From Fimiplasma intestinipullorum (lineage in GTDB: Bacteria; Bacillota_I; Bacilli_A; Erysipelotrichales; Coprobacillaceae): a stretch of DNA of 5,964 nucleotides. A program made the translations under genes and the position numbers. The DNA lies in assembly GCA_018715065.1 (NCBI GenBank), contig DVMJ01000037.1:1-5964 (forward strand). Direction: 5' to 3'. The notes under the pieces were generated by a model. The model saw only the letters and a list, made by a program, of their open reading frames with translations, ran no database searches and was not told the origin of the DNA. Position 1 is the first letter of the stretch. Every line of letters starts with the position of its first letter. Shown here one piece after another: positions 1 to 5,935 of the stretch.

Positions 1-131
1 CTACTCGGTTCCGAATAATGGTTTTCTACTAAAACCATTATAACATAGTTCATGGAGCACTACGCAGCAAGCTGCGGGGAAAGGCCCATTGATGCTATAG
101 ATTTGCTCTCGTAAATCTATAGCTTATTCTA
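1..131 (+). mobile_element. Possible right end of an IS200/IS605 (TnpB-type) element, three hairpins
   Basis: No gene is visible here. Three perfect stem-loops follow one another: an 11-bp stem at 15-25/31-41 with a 5-nt loop, a 6-bp stem at 63-68/71-76 with an AA loop, and an 11-bp stem at 94-104/113-123 with an 8-nt loop. Between the second and third is GGGGAAAGGCCCATT. A small GC-rich hairpin, then a GGGAAAGCCC-like segment, then a terminal hairpin near the boundary is the layout I remember for right ends of IS200/IS605 elements downstream of tnpB, where the omega-RNA 3' part lies. The plus orientation and the boundary near 131 are inferred from that resemblance. No tnpB sequence is inside the window, so it could instead be an unrelated terminator cluster of a convergent neighbour. 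Confidence 0.4.
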
Positions 132-140
132 CTTACACGC

Positions 141-167
141 AAAAAAGCGAGGTATATGACCCCGCTT
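141..167 (-). terminator. Rho-independent terminator of the ATPase-RCK operon
   Basis: Read on the minus strand, AGCGGGG pairs with CCTCGCT (7 bp with one G-U pair) around a 7-nt loop and is followed directly by six T. It begins 6 nt after the stop codon of the last gene of the operon, the expected place for an intrinsic terminator. Stem arms on the plus strand are 146-152 and 160-166. Confidence 0.85.
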
Positions 168-172
168 CCTGA

Positions 173-841
173 TCAACCTGCTCCAAACAGATGATTTAGT
201 TCTTTCATCGCTGCTTCATCAGCAAAAGCTAGAATATATTGCCCCGCTCGAATCACTGTCTCTCCATGCGGAATAACAAGGTTATCTTCTTCATAGATGG
301 CAATCAATACAGCTTGACTAGGCAATTGGATTTCCGCTACCTTCTTATTAATATTAACGGAATGATAATCAACATGAACACGTACGATAGAATACTCTCC
401 CTTAGATAAACGCATCAAGGTCATGATCGAGCGATAATTCATCTCATCGGCAATCATATGACCAATAATATCAGCCTGGTTGATCTTGACATCTACTCCC
501 ATACCAGAGTTAAAAAGCCAGGCATTTTTAGGATTGTTGACTCGAGCAATGACTTTAGGGACATCGTATTCAAACTTCGCCATCATCGCAGCAGTCAAAT
601 TGGCTTCATCCAGTCCCGTTGCACAAACTAATGCGTGGCAGTGCATGATTCCAGCTCGCTCAAGAACCATGGCGTCTGTTCCATCACCAACCATCAAATG
701 TTTCATGTCCAAGCCATTACGCTTAAGCGCCTGAATAGAGCGATCACGATTTTCTATCACAGTGACATCATGGTCATTTTCTAATAAGAGGTGCGCAATC
801 GACCCACCGACCTGACCACCGCCTACAATAATAATCTTCAT
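173..841 (-). CDS. RCK/TrkA-family potassium-transport regulatory protein (second copy)
   Basis: This is a 222-residue cytosolic protein with a Rossmann RCK_N domain (about 1-130) and an RCK_C domain (about 140-222). The glycine motif GGGQVG lies at residues 7-12 and the acidic residue closing the second strand is Glu30 (VTVIEN), consistent with NAD(H)-type nucleotide binding. GDGTD at 52-56 and the IARV segment near residue 100 are typical of the family. Such proteins form rings that gate TrkH/KtrB K+ channels in response to nucleotides; some RCK_C domains bind c-di-AMP, but that cannot be read from this sequence. I chose the ATG at 841: AGGAGG sits 8 nt upstream, whereas the in-frame GTG at 847 lies only 2 nt from it. 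It follows the first RCK gene by 15 bp and is the last operon gene. The family call is firm; the partner protein is unknown because no channel gene is in the window. Confidence 0.93.
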   Translation of the reverse strand: MKIIIVGGGQVGGSIAHLLLENDHDVTVIENRDRSIQALKRNGLDMKHLMVGDGTDAMVLERAGIMHCHALVCATGLDEANLTAAMMAKFEYDVPKVIARVNNPKNAWLFNSGMGVDVKINQADIIGHMIADEMNYRSIMTLMRLSKGEYSIVRVHVDYHSVNINKKVAEIQLPSQAVLIAIYEEDNLVIPHGETVIRAGQYILAFADEAAMKELNHLFGAG

Positions 842-856
842 AATCACTTCCTCCTT

Positions 857-1507
857 TTAAACCTGCAGCAAATCACGGGCCTGTGACAGATAATCCCGAC
901 TGATTGCCAAATAAAGCATATCATGTATTTCACAAGTGAGATTTTCATCCACAAATAGCGCATGACCATTGCGCTCTACGGAAATGACCTGCAGTTTGCC
1001 AGCAACATTTAAACTAGTGACTGGTGTTCCTTCCAGACCTAACGAAACCCTAGCCTTAACCAGTTGCATTTCGTTATCCCCAATTCGATGAATGACACGC
1101 CAATTACGATGAGCTTCTAAATATTCCTGAATATTATCCACCCCTAATCTAGTAATGGAAACTGTATAGATCCCCATTGATTCAAACATTTTTGCACGTA
1201 TCGGATCATACATGCGCGCAATGACCATTGGGACATGGAAACTGTTTTTGGCCACACTGGCAATAACTGCATTCAAAGAATCACTGCTTGCACAACTAAT
1301 CAAAACATCTGCAACATTAATCCCGGCACTTTCCAGTACGTCACGATCATAACCGATGCCTGTGATCATTTCTCCCGTAAATTCCGCATTCAAAAGATGA
1401 AAAGATTCCGGATTACTATCGATCACCGTCACGTCATGATTTTGTCGAGTCAAATAAGCAGTCACTCTGGCTCCAAATTTTCCACAGCCAACAACAATGA
1501 CTTTCAT
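857..1507 (-). CDS. RCK/TrkA-family potassium-transport regulatory protein (first copy)
   Basis: This is a 216-residue, full-length single-unit RCK protein. Residues 1-130 form the nucleotide-binding RCK_N domain with GCGKFG at 7-12 and Asp30 (VTVIDSN) at the end of strand two; about 140-216 form RCK_C. It shares the fold and length of the protein encoded directly downstream but differs widely in sequence (Cys8 and Asp30 here, Gly8 and Glu30 there), so the two are old paralogues and not a recent duplication. A heteromeric ring of both is possible but is inference. Its ATG overlaps the ATPase stop codon in an ATGA arrangement, with GGAG 9 nt upstream inside the ATPase gene, so translational coupling to the pump is likely. 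Known relatives regulate TrkH/KtrB K+ uptake; here the immediate neighbour is a P-type pump. Confidence 0.92.
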   Translation of the reverse strand: MKVIVVGCGKFGARVTAYLTRQNHDVTVIDSNPESFHLLNAEFTGEMITGIGYDRDVLESAGINVADVLISCASSDSLNAVIASVAKNSFHVPMVIARMYDPIRAKMFESMGIYTVSITRLGVDNIQEYLEAHRNWRVIHRIGDNEMQLVKARVSLGLEGTPVTSLNVAGKLQVISVERNGHALFVDENLTCEIHDMLYLAISRDYLSQARDLLQV

Positions 1508-4338
1508 TTTTCATTACTCCTTTCTTTACTGCGCTGACGCAGCCATTTTTTTCGTAATTCTTCTACACCAAATACAATAAATGGAATACAAAGCAAATAG
1601 AGCCATTCCACCGGTCCGATCGGTGCTGTATTAAAGATTCCATGGAAGAAAGGAACGTACATGATCACTAGCAAGATGAGTATTTCAATCACGATTCCGG
1701 CATTGATATATCGGTTTGTAAAAAGTCCTCTTTTTAAAACCGATTCTTCATCTGTACGGTTATTCATGACCATCCCGATCTGACTAAACACGACTCCAGC
1801 AAGCATCATCGTTGTCGCTTGAGCATAGAGCGTCGTACCTTCCTGAGCGAGTGGCACAAAAGGCCAGCCGTGAAGCACATTGGTCAAAAAGTATCCACCT
1901 AAAGCAAAGATAGTTCCTAACAAGCCATACCAGATAAAACCGATCAGCATGACATTTTTATTCAACAAGCGTTCCTTTGACGAACGCGGTGGACGTCTCA
2001 TAACACTGGCTTCAGATGCTTCAGCACCCAGTCCCAAAGCAGGGACCATATCGGTACCGATGTCGATCGTCAATATCTGCATGATTGTCAGTGGCAGTGG
2101 AATCAGTCCACCAGATAACAGATAAGCAACCGAAGCCGCCGCTTCTGATGTGTTGCTGTCAAATATATATCGCAAGAATTTACGAATATTGTTATAGACG
2201 CTGCGCCCTTCTTCAATGGCACGCACAATCGTAGCGAAATTATCATCACTTAGGATCATATCTGCAGCTTCCTTGGCAACATCAGTACCTGTGATTCCCA
2301 TTGCGATTCCAATATCTGCTTTTTTCAAAGCTGGAGAGTCATTGACACCATCCCCCGTAACAGCAACAATATTTCCCATTTCCTGTAAAGCACATACAAT
2401 ACGATATTTCTGTTCTGGAGCCATACGTGCAAAGACAACTTCTCCCTGTAAAGCTTCCTTTAAAGTACCATCGTCCATTTTTGCCAGATCGGTTCCTGAA
2501 ATAATACGTGCATCCGCAGCTTCGATAATTCCAATTTTACGGGCAATGCTTTCTGCTGTCAAACCATAGTCACCGGTAATCATCACTATTTTGATACCAG
2601 CACTGCGGCACAGCGCTACAGCATCTTTAACCTCGCGACGAGGTGGATCCTGCATCGCGACCAATCCAAGAAAGGTCAACTGGCATTCTATGGTGTCAGG
2701 CGTATACTCACGAATCGTTTCAGGCAGTGACTTATCATTTCGCTTCAAAGGACGACAGGCTACAGCCAGCACGCGCAATCCTTCTCGAGCATAGGCATCA
2801 TTTGCCTGCATAATAGCCTCTCGATCTGCTTCTTCCATTTTTCGCCAGGTCGTGCCATCCAGACATTGCTCACACAATTCCATCACTTCTTTTGGTGACC
2901 CCTTAATAAAAGCGAGTCGGTTGCTCTCAAAGAGAGGTTCACGCAACTGATGAATGGTAGTCATGCGTTTGCGACGTGAATCAAAAGGTAATTCCATGAT
3001 ACGTGGATACGAATCATTGAGCCTTTCTAAGTCGATTCCACCTTTTTGGGCAACCACTCCCAAGCATGCCTCTGTCGGATCACCCAGAACCGTATAACGT
3101 TCTGACCCTGCTTCTGGAGCAATCAAACGGGCATTGGAACAGAGCGCCGCACCACTGAGCAGCAGCTCAAGATCACGGCTGTTTTGAACTCCAACCTGTG
3201 TCTCGCCATCAAAGATTGCTCCCAGAGGAGCATATCCTTCTCCAGTGACATCTAACTTAGCTCGCAAGGTCCAAAGGTGATTAACGGTCATCTCATTTTG
3301 CGTCAGTGTACCTGTCTTATCTGAACAAATGACATTCGTACAACCTAAAGTCTCCACTGCTGACAATTTCTTTACCAGTGCATTTTCCTTTGCCATCTTT
3401 TGGACGGCTAATGCCAGTGATAAGGTCACAGCAGGCAGGAGCCCCTCAGGAATAAACGCTACAATCATCCCCAGCGCAAACAGAAACGATTCCATAACCG
3501 GATCTTGAACCAGAAATGTTGCAATCAAAAAGAAAACTATACCAATACTCGTTGAAATCAAGGCAATCTGCTTGGTCAAGATATTCAATTCCTTTTGTAA
3601 TGGTGAAAGGCTCTTTTCTGTTGTCTGTGTCAGGTTAGCAATCTTTCCAAATTCACTCTCCATCCCCGTTGATACAACTAAGGCTCGACAGGTTCCTGCA
3701 GCTGCTGAGGTTCCTGAAAAGATCATGTTTTCAGCATCCAGATAACGACATTCCTCTTTTAAAGCATCTCCTGTTTTGCGAATCGGATTACTTTCACCTG
3801 TTAAGGTCGATTGATCTGCCTGAAAGTCATTGCTGCGCAAAACACGCGCATCAGCACTGATCTTGTCTCCCTCTTCCAACACTAAGATATCTCCTGGGAC
3901 AATTTCTTCAGAAGGAATCTGTAGCTCTTTACCCTCACGTACGACCCGAGATTTACTTGGCAACATTTGCTGCAAAGCATTCGTTGCTTTTTCTGCCTTA
4001 AATTCCTGAAAGAAAGAAAAGCAGCCATTGATCAAATTGACACAAAAAATGGCAATCCCAAGCTCCATGGCTCCTGAAAGCAGAGCTAAAAGGCCTCCGG
4101 CCCACAATAACAAGGCCATCAAACTCGTAAAGTTCGCTACAAACTTCTTCATCATGCTCTCGCTTTTAGGTTTTGCTAATTCATTTCGTCCATACTTTTC
4201 TAAGCGTTCCTGTACCTGCTGGTTGGATAAACCACGCATATCCGACTGCATGAGCTGACAAGCTTCTAGAGCAGACACATATATCATTTTCTCTTTGACA
4301 TCAGGAACACCCGAATCTAACTGTTTTTGTTTGTCCAT
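1504..4338 (-). CDS. P-type cation-transporting ATPase, type II, Na+/K+-ATPase-like (IIC)
   Basis: This 944-residue membrane pump uses ATP through a phospho-aspartate cycle to move cations. In order it shows an N-terminal cation-ATPase domain (about 15-85), the actuator loop with TGES (180-183), PEGLL in helix M4 (297-301), the phosphorylation site DKTGTLT (Asp340), KGSP for nucleotide binding (479-482), DPPR (564-567), TGD (588-590) and the hinge TGDGVND (661-667), with about ten membrane helices. Cation-site residues match Na,K-ATPase: Glu298, Asn729 and Glu732 in M5 (SNTSE for SNIPE), Asp759 and Asp763 in M6 (IDIGTDMVPA). The segment after M6 and the C-terminal EELRKK also resemble IIC pumps. 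The Na+ site III aspartate of M8 seems absent (SQIGM). Na+ and/or K+ transport is therefore inferred; Ca2+ cannot be excluded. I chose ATG 4338 because AAGGAG lies 7 nt upstream; the longer GTG start at 4410 has no ribosome site and falls inside a leader hairpin. Confidence 0.93.
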   Translation of the reverse strand: MDKQKQLDSGVPDVKEKMIYVSALEACQLMQSDMRGLSNQQVQERLEKYGRNELAKPKSESMMKKFVANFTSLMALLLWAGGLLALLSGAMELGIAIFCVNLINGCFSFFQEFKAEKATNALQQMLPSKSRVVREGKELQIPSEEIVPGDILVLEEGDKISADARVLRSNDFQADQSTLTGESNPIRKTGDALKEECRYLDAENMIFSGTSAAAGTCRALVVSTGMESEFGKIANLTQTTEKSLSPLQKELNILTKQIALISTSIGIVFFLIATFLVQDPVMESFLFALGMIVAFIPEGLLPAVTLSLALAVQKMAKENALVKKLSAVETLGCTNVICSDKTGTLTQNEMTVNHLWTLRAKLDVTGEGYAPLGAIFDGETQVGVQNSRDLELLLSGAALCSNARLIAPEAGSERYTVLGDPTEACLGVVAQKGGIDLERLNDSYPRIMELPFDSRRKRMTTIHQLREPLFESNRLAFIKGSPKEVMELCEQCLDGTTWRKMEEADREAIMQANDAYAREGLRVLAVACRPLKRNDKSLPETIREYTPDTIECQLTFLGLVAMQDPPRREVKDAVALCRSAGIKIVMITGDYGLTAESIARKIGIIEAADARIISGTDLAKMDDGTLKEALQGEVVFARMAPEQKYRIVCALQEMGNIVAVTGDGVNDSPALKKADIGIAMGITGTDVAKEAADMILSDDNFATIVRAIEEGRSVYNNIRKFLRYIFDSNTSEAAASVAYLLSGGLIPLPLTIMQILTIDIGTDMVPALGLGAEASEASVMRRPPRSSKERLLNKNVMLIGFIWYGLLGTIFALGGYFLTNVLHGWPFVPLAQEGTTLYAQATTMMLAGVVFSQIGMVMNNRTDEESVLKRGLFTNRYINAGIVIEILILLVIMYVPFFHGIFNTAPIGPVEWLYLLCIPFIVFGVEELRKKWLRQRSKERSNEK

Positions 4339-4358
4339 CTTCATTCTCCTTATATGCT

Positions 4359-4394
4359 TTAAAGATTTCGAAAAAAAACGTCCGTAATAGCCAT
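4359..4394 (-). CDS. Possible 11-codon leader peptide (uORF) before the ATPase
   Basis: An ATG at 4394 is preceded by AGGGAGG with 5 nt spacing, at least as strong a ribosome site as that of the ATPase. It opens a frame reading MAITDVFFRNL and ends in TAA at 4359-4361, 20 nt before the ATPase ATG and just ahead of its AAGGAG. Two Phe codons lie in a run of eight T. The frame is separate from that of the ATPase. A translated leader peptide could couple or attenuate ATPase expression, as mgtL does for the Mg2+ pump mgtA in enterobacteria, but nothing here proves translation. It may also be a chance ORF. Confidence 0.35.
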   Translation of the reverse strand: MAITDVFFRNL

Positions 4395-4419
4395 TACCGC
4401 CTCCCTTCACGTGTTGTCT

Positions 4420-4451
4420 AAAAAAAATAGACAGACACGAAGGAGACTGTC
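4420..4451 (-). terminator. Candidate leader attenuator with competing hairpins
   Basis: On the minus strand GACAG (4451-4447) can pair with CTGTC (4434-4430), followed after TA by eight T (4427-4420). This is a short, weak terminator-like hairpin. Its 5' arm is part of the closing stem of the upstream junction, so the two cannot form together. A rival hairpin pairs CGTGT-C-TGTCTA (4439-4428) with TAGACA-ACACG (4420-4410) and places the T run in its loop, which would remove the terminator's 3' arm. The layout suits a switch between reading through and stopping; the 5-bp stem makes termination itself uncertain. Confidence 0.35.
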
Positions 4452-4547
4452 AAAGATTGCCCAAAAAAGTCAATGGACTTTTCAAGTTATCTACAATCTG
4501 ATTGTTTTGAATAAATAAAGCTAGTCTTTAGCTTTATGACAGTCTCC
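4442..4547 (-). promoter_or_regulatory. Structured 5' leader RNA, three-way junction, possible riboswitch
   Basis: Starting about 12 nt after the predicted transcription start, the RNA folds as follows. The closing stem P1 is 11 bp and perfect (GGAGACTGTCA at 4547-4537 with TGACAGTCTCC at 4452-4442). P2 is a 7-bp hairpin with a 7-nt loop (4536-4516). P3 is 6 bp (4499-4494 with 4459-4454) and carries P4, a 7-bp hairpin with a CATT loop (4482-4465). Three stems meet inside P1 with unpaired, A/U-rich joints, as in small ligand-binding RNAs. I do not recognise the M-box, yybP-ykoY, ydaO/c-di-AMP or NiCo consensus. Position before a cation pump suggests ion or second-messenger sensing, but the ligand is unknown. 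The perfect outer repeat could alternatively be the inverted ends of a 106-bp miniature element. Confidence 0.5.
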
Positions 4548-4566
4548 ACCACTTATTCATGGCTTG

Positions 4567-4594
4567 ATTATAGCTTGTTTTTAAGTTGTGTCAA
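4567..4594 (-). promoter_or_regulatory. Consensus sigma-A promoter of the ATPase-RCK operon
   Basis: The minus strand has TTGACA (4594-4589), a 16-bp spacer and TATAAT (4572-4567), both boxes matching the housekeeping consensus exactly. The predicted start is near 4560, giving a leader of about 220 nt before the ATPase ATG. Such a strong promoter fits control after initiation, by the leader. No other promoter is evident between the three genes, whose spacing supports one transcript. Confidence 0.82.
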
Positions 4595-4855
4595 TTTATT
4601 TAATGTTTTTTTACACATTTTTAACATTTTGGTTATTTTGATATAATATTAATTTATAGAGAAGATAAAATTAATAAAATGAACTATCCGACGACCTCCA
4701 CACCACAAATAGCTGTAACTTAGAGAAAGCCTGGGATGGACGATTCATTCAATATCATTTATAATAGAAAAAGAAGGGAGCGATCATCTGAAAAAACAGA
4801 AATGGAAATATAAATTTTACCCGAAAAAGTGCATAATGCCTCTCCGCATGGAAGG
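4595..4855. other. Intergenic region with weak plus-strand promoter-like boxes and a doubtful small ORF
   Basis: No convincing gene lies here. On the plus strand TTAACA, 15 bp, TATAAT (4621-4647) and TGGACG, 17 bp, TATAAT (4737-4765) are weak promoter candidates. After the second, AAGGGAG (4774-4780) precedes a frame that would begin with the rare start CTG at 4788 and read KKQKWKYKFYPKKC before entering the antisense of the IS110 remnant and stopping at 4938-4940. This may be the 5' stub of a gene cut by the IS, or chance. A 14-codon frame from ATG 4680 has no good ribosome site. The IS110 right end should lie within or near the right part of this region, but I cannot place it. Confidence 0.3.
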
Positions 4856-5801
4856 CTATTCTATCTGGGATGAGTTGTCAGATTTCTTAATGATGATTTC
4901 AAGAATTTCTTCTTCGCTCAAGCCTGTTCAGCAAAGCTGATTAAAAGTATTTCTTAAGTTGTTTGTGATATAAACAATGCGCTGTTCTTTCGCCATTTGC
5001 TATATCTGATGGATCGAAAACTTCACCTGTCTTGAGTATATGATAGCTGACTACAAGTATCTTTCCGGTCATCGCTATGATTGCATGCTTCTTGCCACGA
5101 CGCTTGGAAATTCTGCATAGCAGCTGCATATCTTGTCCTTGACAGCGGCATGTGCAACCTGTACAAAGCATGGTTTGAGATAGATGCCTGCCTTTGAAAT
5201 CTTTACAGATTTCTTATTCGTTTCGTCCAGGAGCCAGTCCAGCATGTCAATATGGTGCTGAATCTCGTCAAAAAGGGAATCAAGCAGTTCCATATATTTC
5301 TGAACGATCTTGATCTTCACTTTCTGATAGTGATTTAAATCCGTGCCTTCAACAGCACAAAGGCTATCATCAGAAGAACGGATATTGACCAGCTTATACT
5401 CATAGTGGGCAAACTTCCTGAGGATGCGAATATCCTTTTTAGGAATATAGCTGGATCTGACGATACCGAACTTAAAGAGATCGGCGATCCGTTTGGCATC
5501 CTTATTGTCATCCTACTCACCCTTGATAGCCTCGTCCCATTTAGGATTGGCAACAACAATATTGGAAATATGCCCTTCCAATGCATTGTATACAGGGATA
5601 TAGTACTTGCCAGTGGATTCCATGCATACATTTTGACAGTTGTTTTTAATAAGCCATTCTCTAAACTTGATCAGCTGGTTATTGAAGGTTGAAAAACTTT
5701 TTTGTATGCCTGGGCTTGATGGATTCAGAGATGCAGAACACCGCAACAATGAAGGATTTGTGCACATCAACACCATAGGCTCTAGGCTAAACCATTTCCA
5801 T
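4856..5801 (-). pseudogene. Decayed IS110-family transposase (DEDD recombinase)
   Basis: The frame opens at ATG 5801 as MEMV, meets TAG (5789-5787), then continues PRAYGVDVHKSFIVAV, the N-terminal DEDD motif with its first Asp. An extra T in the run at 5696-5692 shifts the frame to FNNQLIKFREWL, MESTGKYYIPVYNALE and IVVANPKW, up to TAG at 5515-5513 after AIKGE. The same frame resumes as DDNKDAKRIADLFKFG. Sequence normally between LVNIRSS (about 5350-5370) and the KIKIVQKYMELL coil appears shortened, and LLDE joins TNKKSVKIS near 5218-5226. This loses the PGIG to GNNESAG block that carries the nucleophilic serine. Near 5110 the frame shifts to RISKRRGKKHAIIA, stopping at 4943-4941. A tail in the earlier frame (GLSEEEILEIIIKKSDN) ends at TAG 4858-4856. 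About 315 codons remain of the roughly 400 usual for the family. It cannot make an active recombinase. The last tail is less certain than the rest. Confidence 0.85.
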
Positions 5802-5844
5802 AAATAAAAGCGCCTTTCAGATGATAGAGAAGAAGCTCAATGAC

Positions 5845-5935
5845 TGGCTGAACAACACTAAAAGATCAACTCAAGTCAATGATTAATCTACAGACTAGAA
5901 TGTCGATACTCATGTGTGTTTGAAAAGTTCAGCCA
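5845..5935 (-). ncRNA. Candidate IS110 bridge RNA region (possibly fossil)
   Basis: IS110-group elements encode a structured bridge RNA between the left end and the recombinase start; it carries loops that pair with target and donor DNA. The stretch in that place here has a long-range stem: TGGCTGAAC (minus 5935-5927) with GTTCAGCCA (minus 5853-5845), continued by AACAC (minus 5920-5916) with GTGTT (minus 5858-5854) after a 6-nt bulge. It encloses a 57-nt loop region with only weak internal pairing in my reading. Location and stem support the idea. I cannot assign the guide loops, and the true 5' and 3' ends may differ. Confidence 0.35.

Noticed and set aside
10..60. CRISPR repeat or tracrRNA-like segment (GTTTTAG and AACCATTATAACATAG)
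   Set aside because: There is only one copy, no spacers, no cas gene and no downstream tracrRNA hairpin pattern. The match is to a few bases only.
480..734. Plus-strand ORF inside the second RCK gene
   Set aside because: It is an antisense shadow of a well-supported gene, with no family resemblance and no ribosome site. The same applies to plus-strand frames at 1235-1537, 1880-2125, 2216-2569, 2591-2794, 3669-3860 and 4028-4258.
842..847. GTG 847 as start of the second RCK gene
   Set aside because: It is only 2 nt from AGGAGG, while ATG 841 has the ideal 8-nt spacing and begins directly with the MKIIIVGGG strand.
4339..4410. Longer ATPase N-terminus starting at GTG 4410
   Set aside because: No ribosome site precedes this GTG, it lies in the base of a leader hairpin, and the extra 24 residues do not look like a pump N-terminus. 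ATG 4338 has AAGGAG at 7 nt.
4442..4547. Miniature transposable element (MITE) with 11-bp terminal repeats
   Set aside because: No flanking target duplication is visible and the segment starts just after a strong promoter, so a leader RNA is the better explanation. It is kept as an alternative to be tested by searching for other copies.
4442..4547. Assignment to M-box, yybP-ykoY, ydaO or NiCo riboswitch
   Set aside because: Known conserved loops and bases of these classes are not seen by eye, so naming one would be unsupported.
4680..4724. Fourteen-codon frame from ATG 4680 on the plus strand
   Set aside because: The ribosome site is absent or too distant, and no conserved pattern or regulatory partner is evident.
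5335..5692. ORFs of 98 aa (minus, 5335-5631) and 95 aa (plus, 5405-5692) in the IS110 region
   Set aside because: Both are out-of-frame or antisense to the recognisable transposase motifs (CMESTGKYY, VANPKW, DAKRIADLF) and have no sense of their own.
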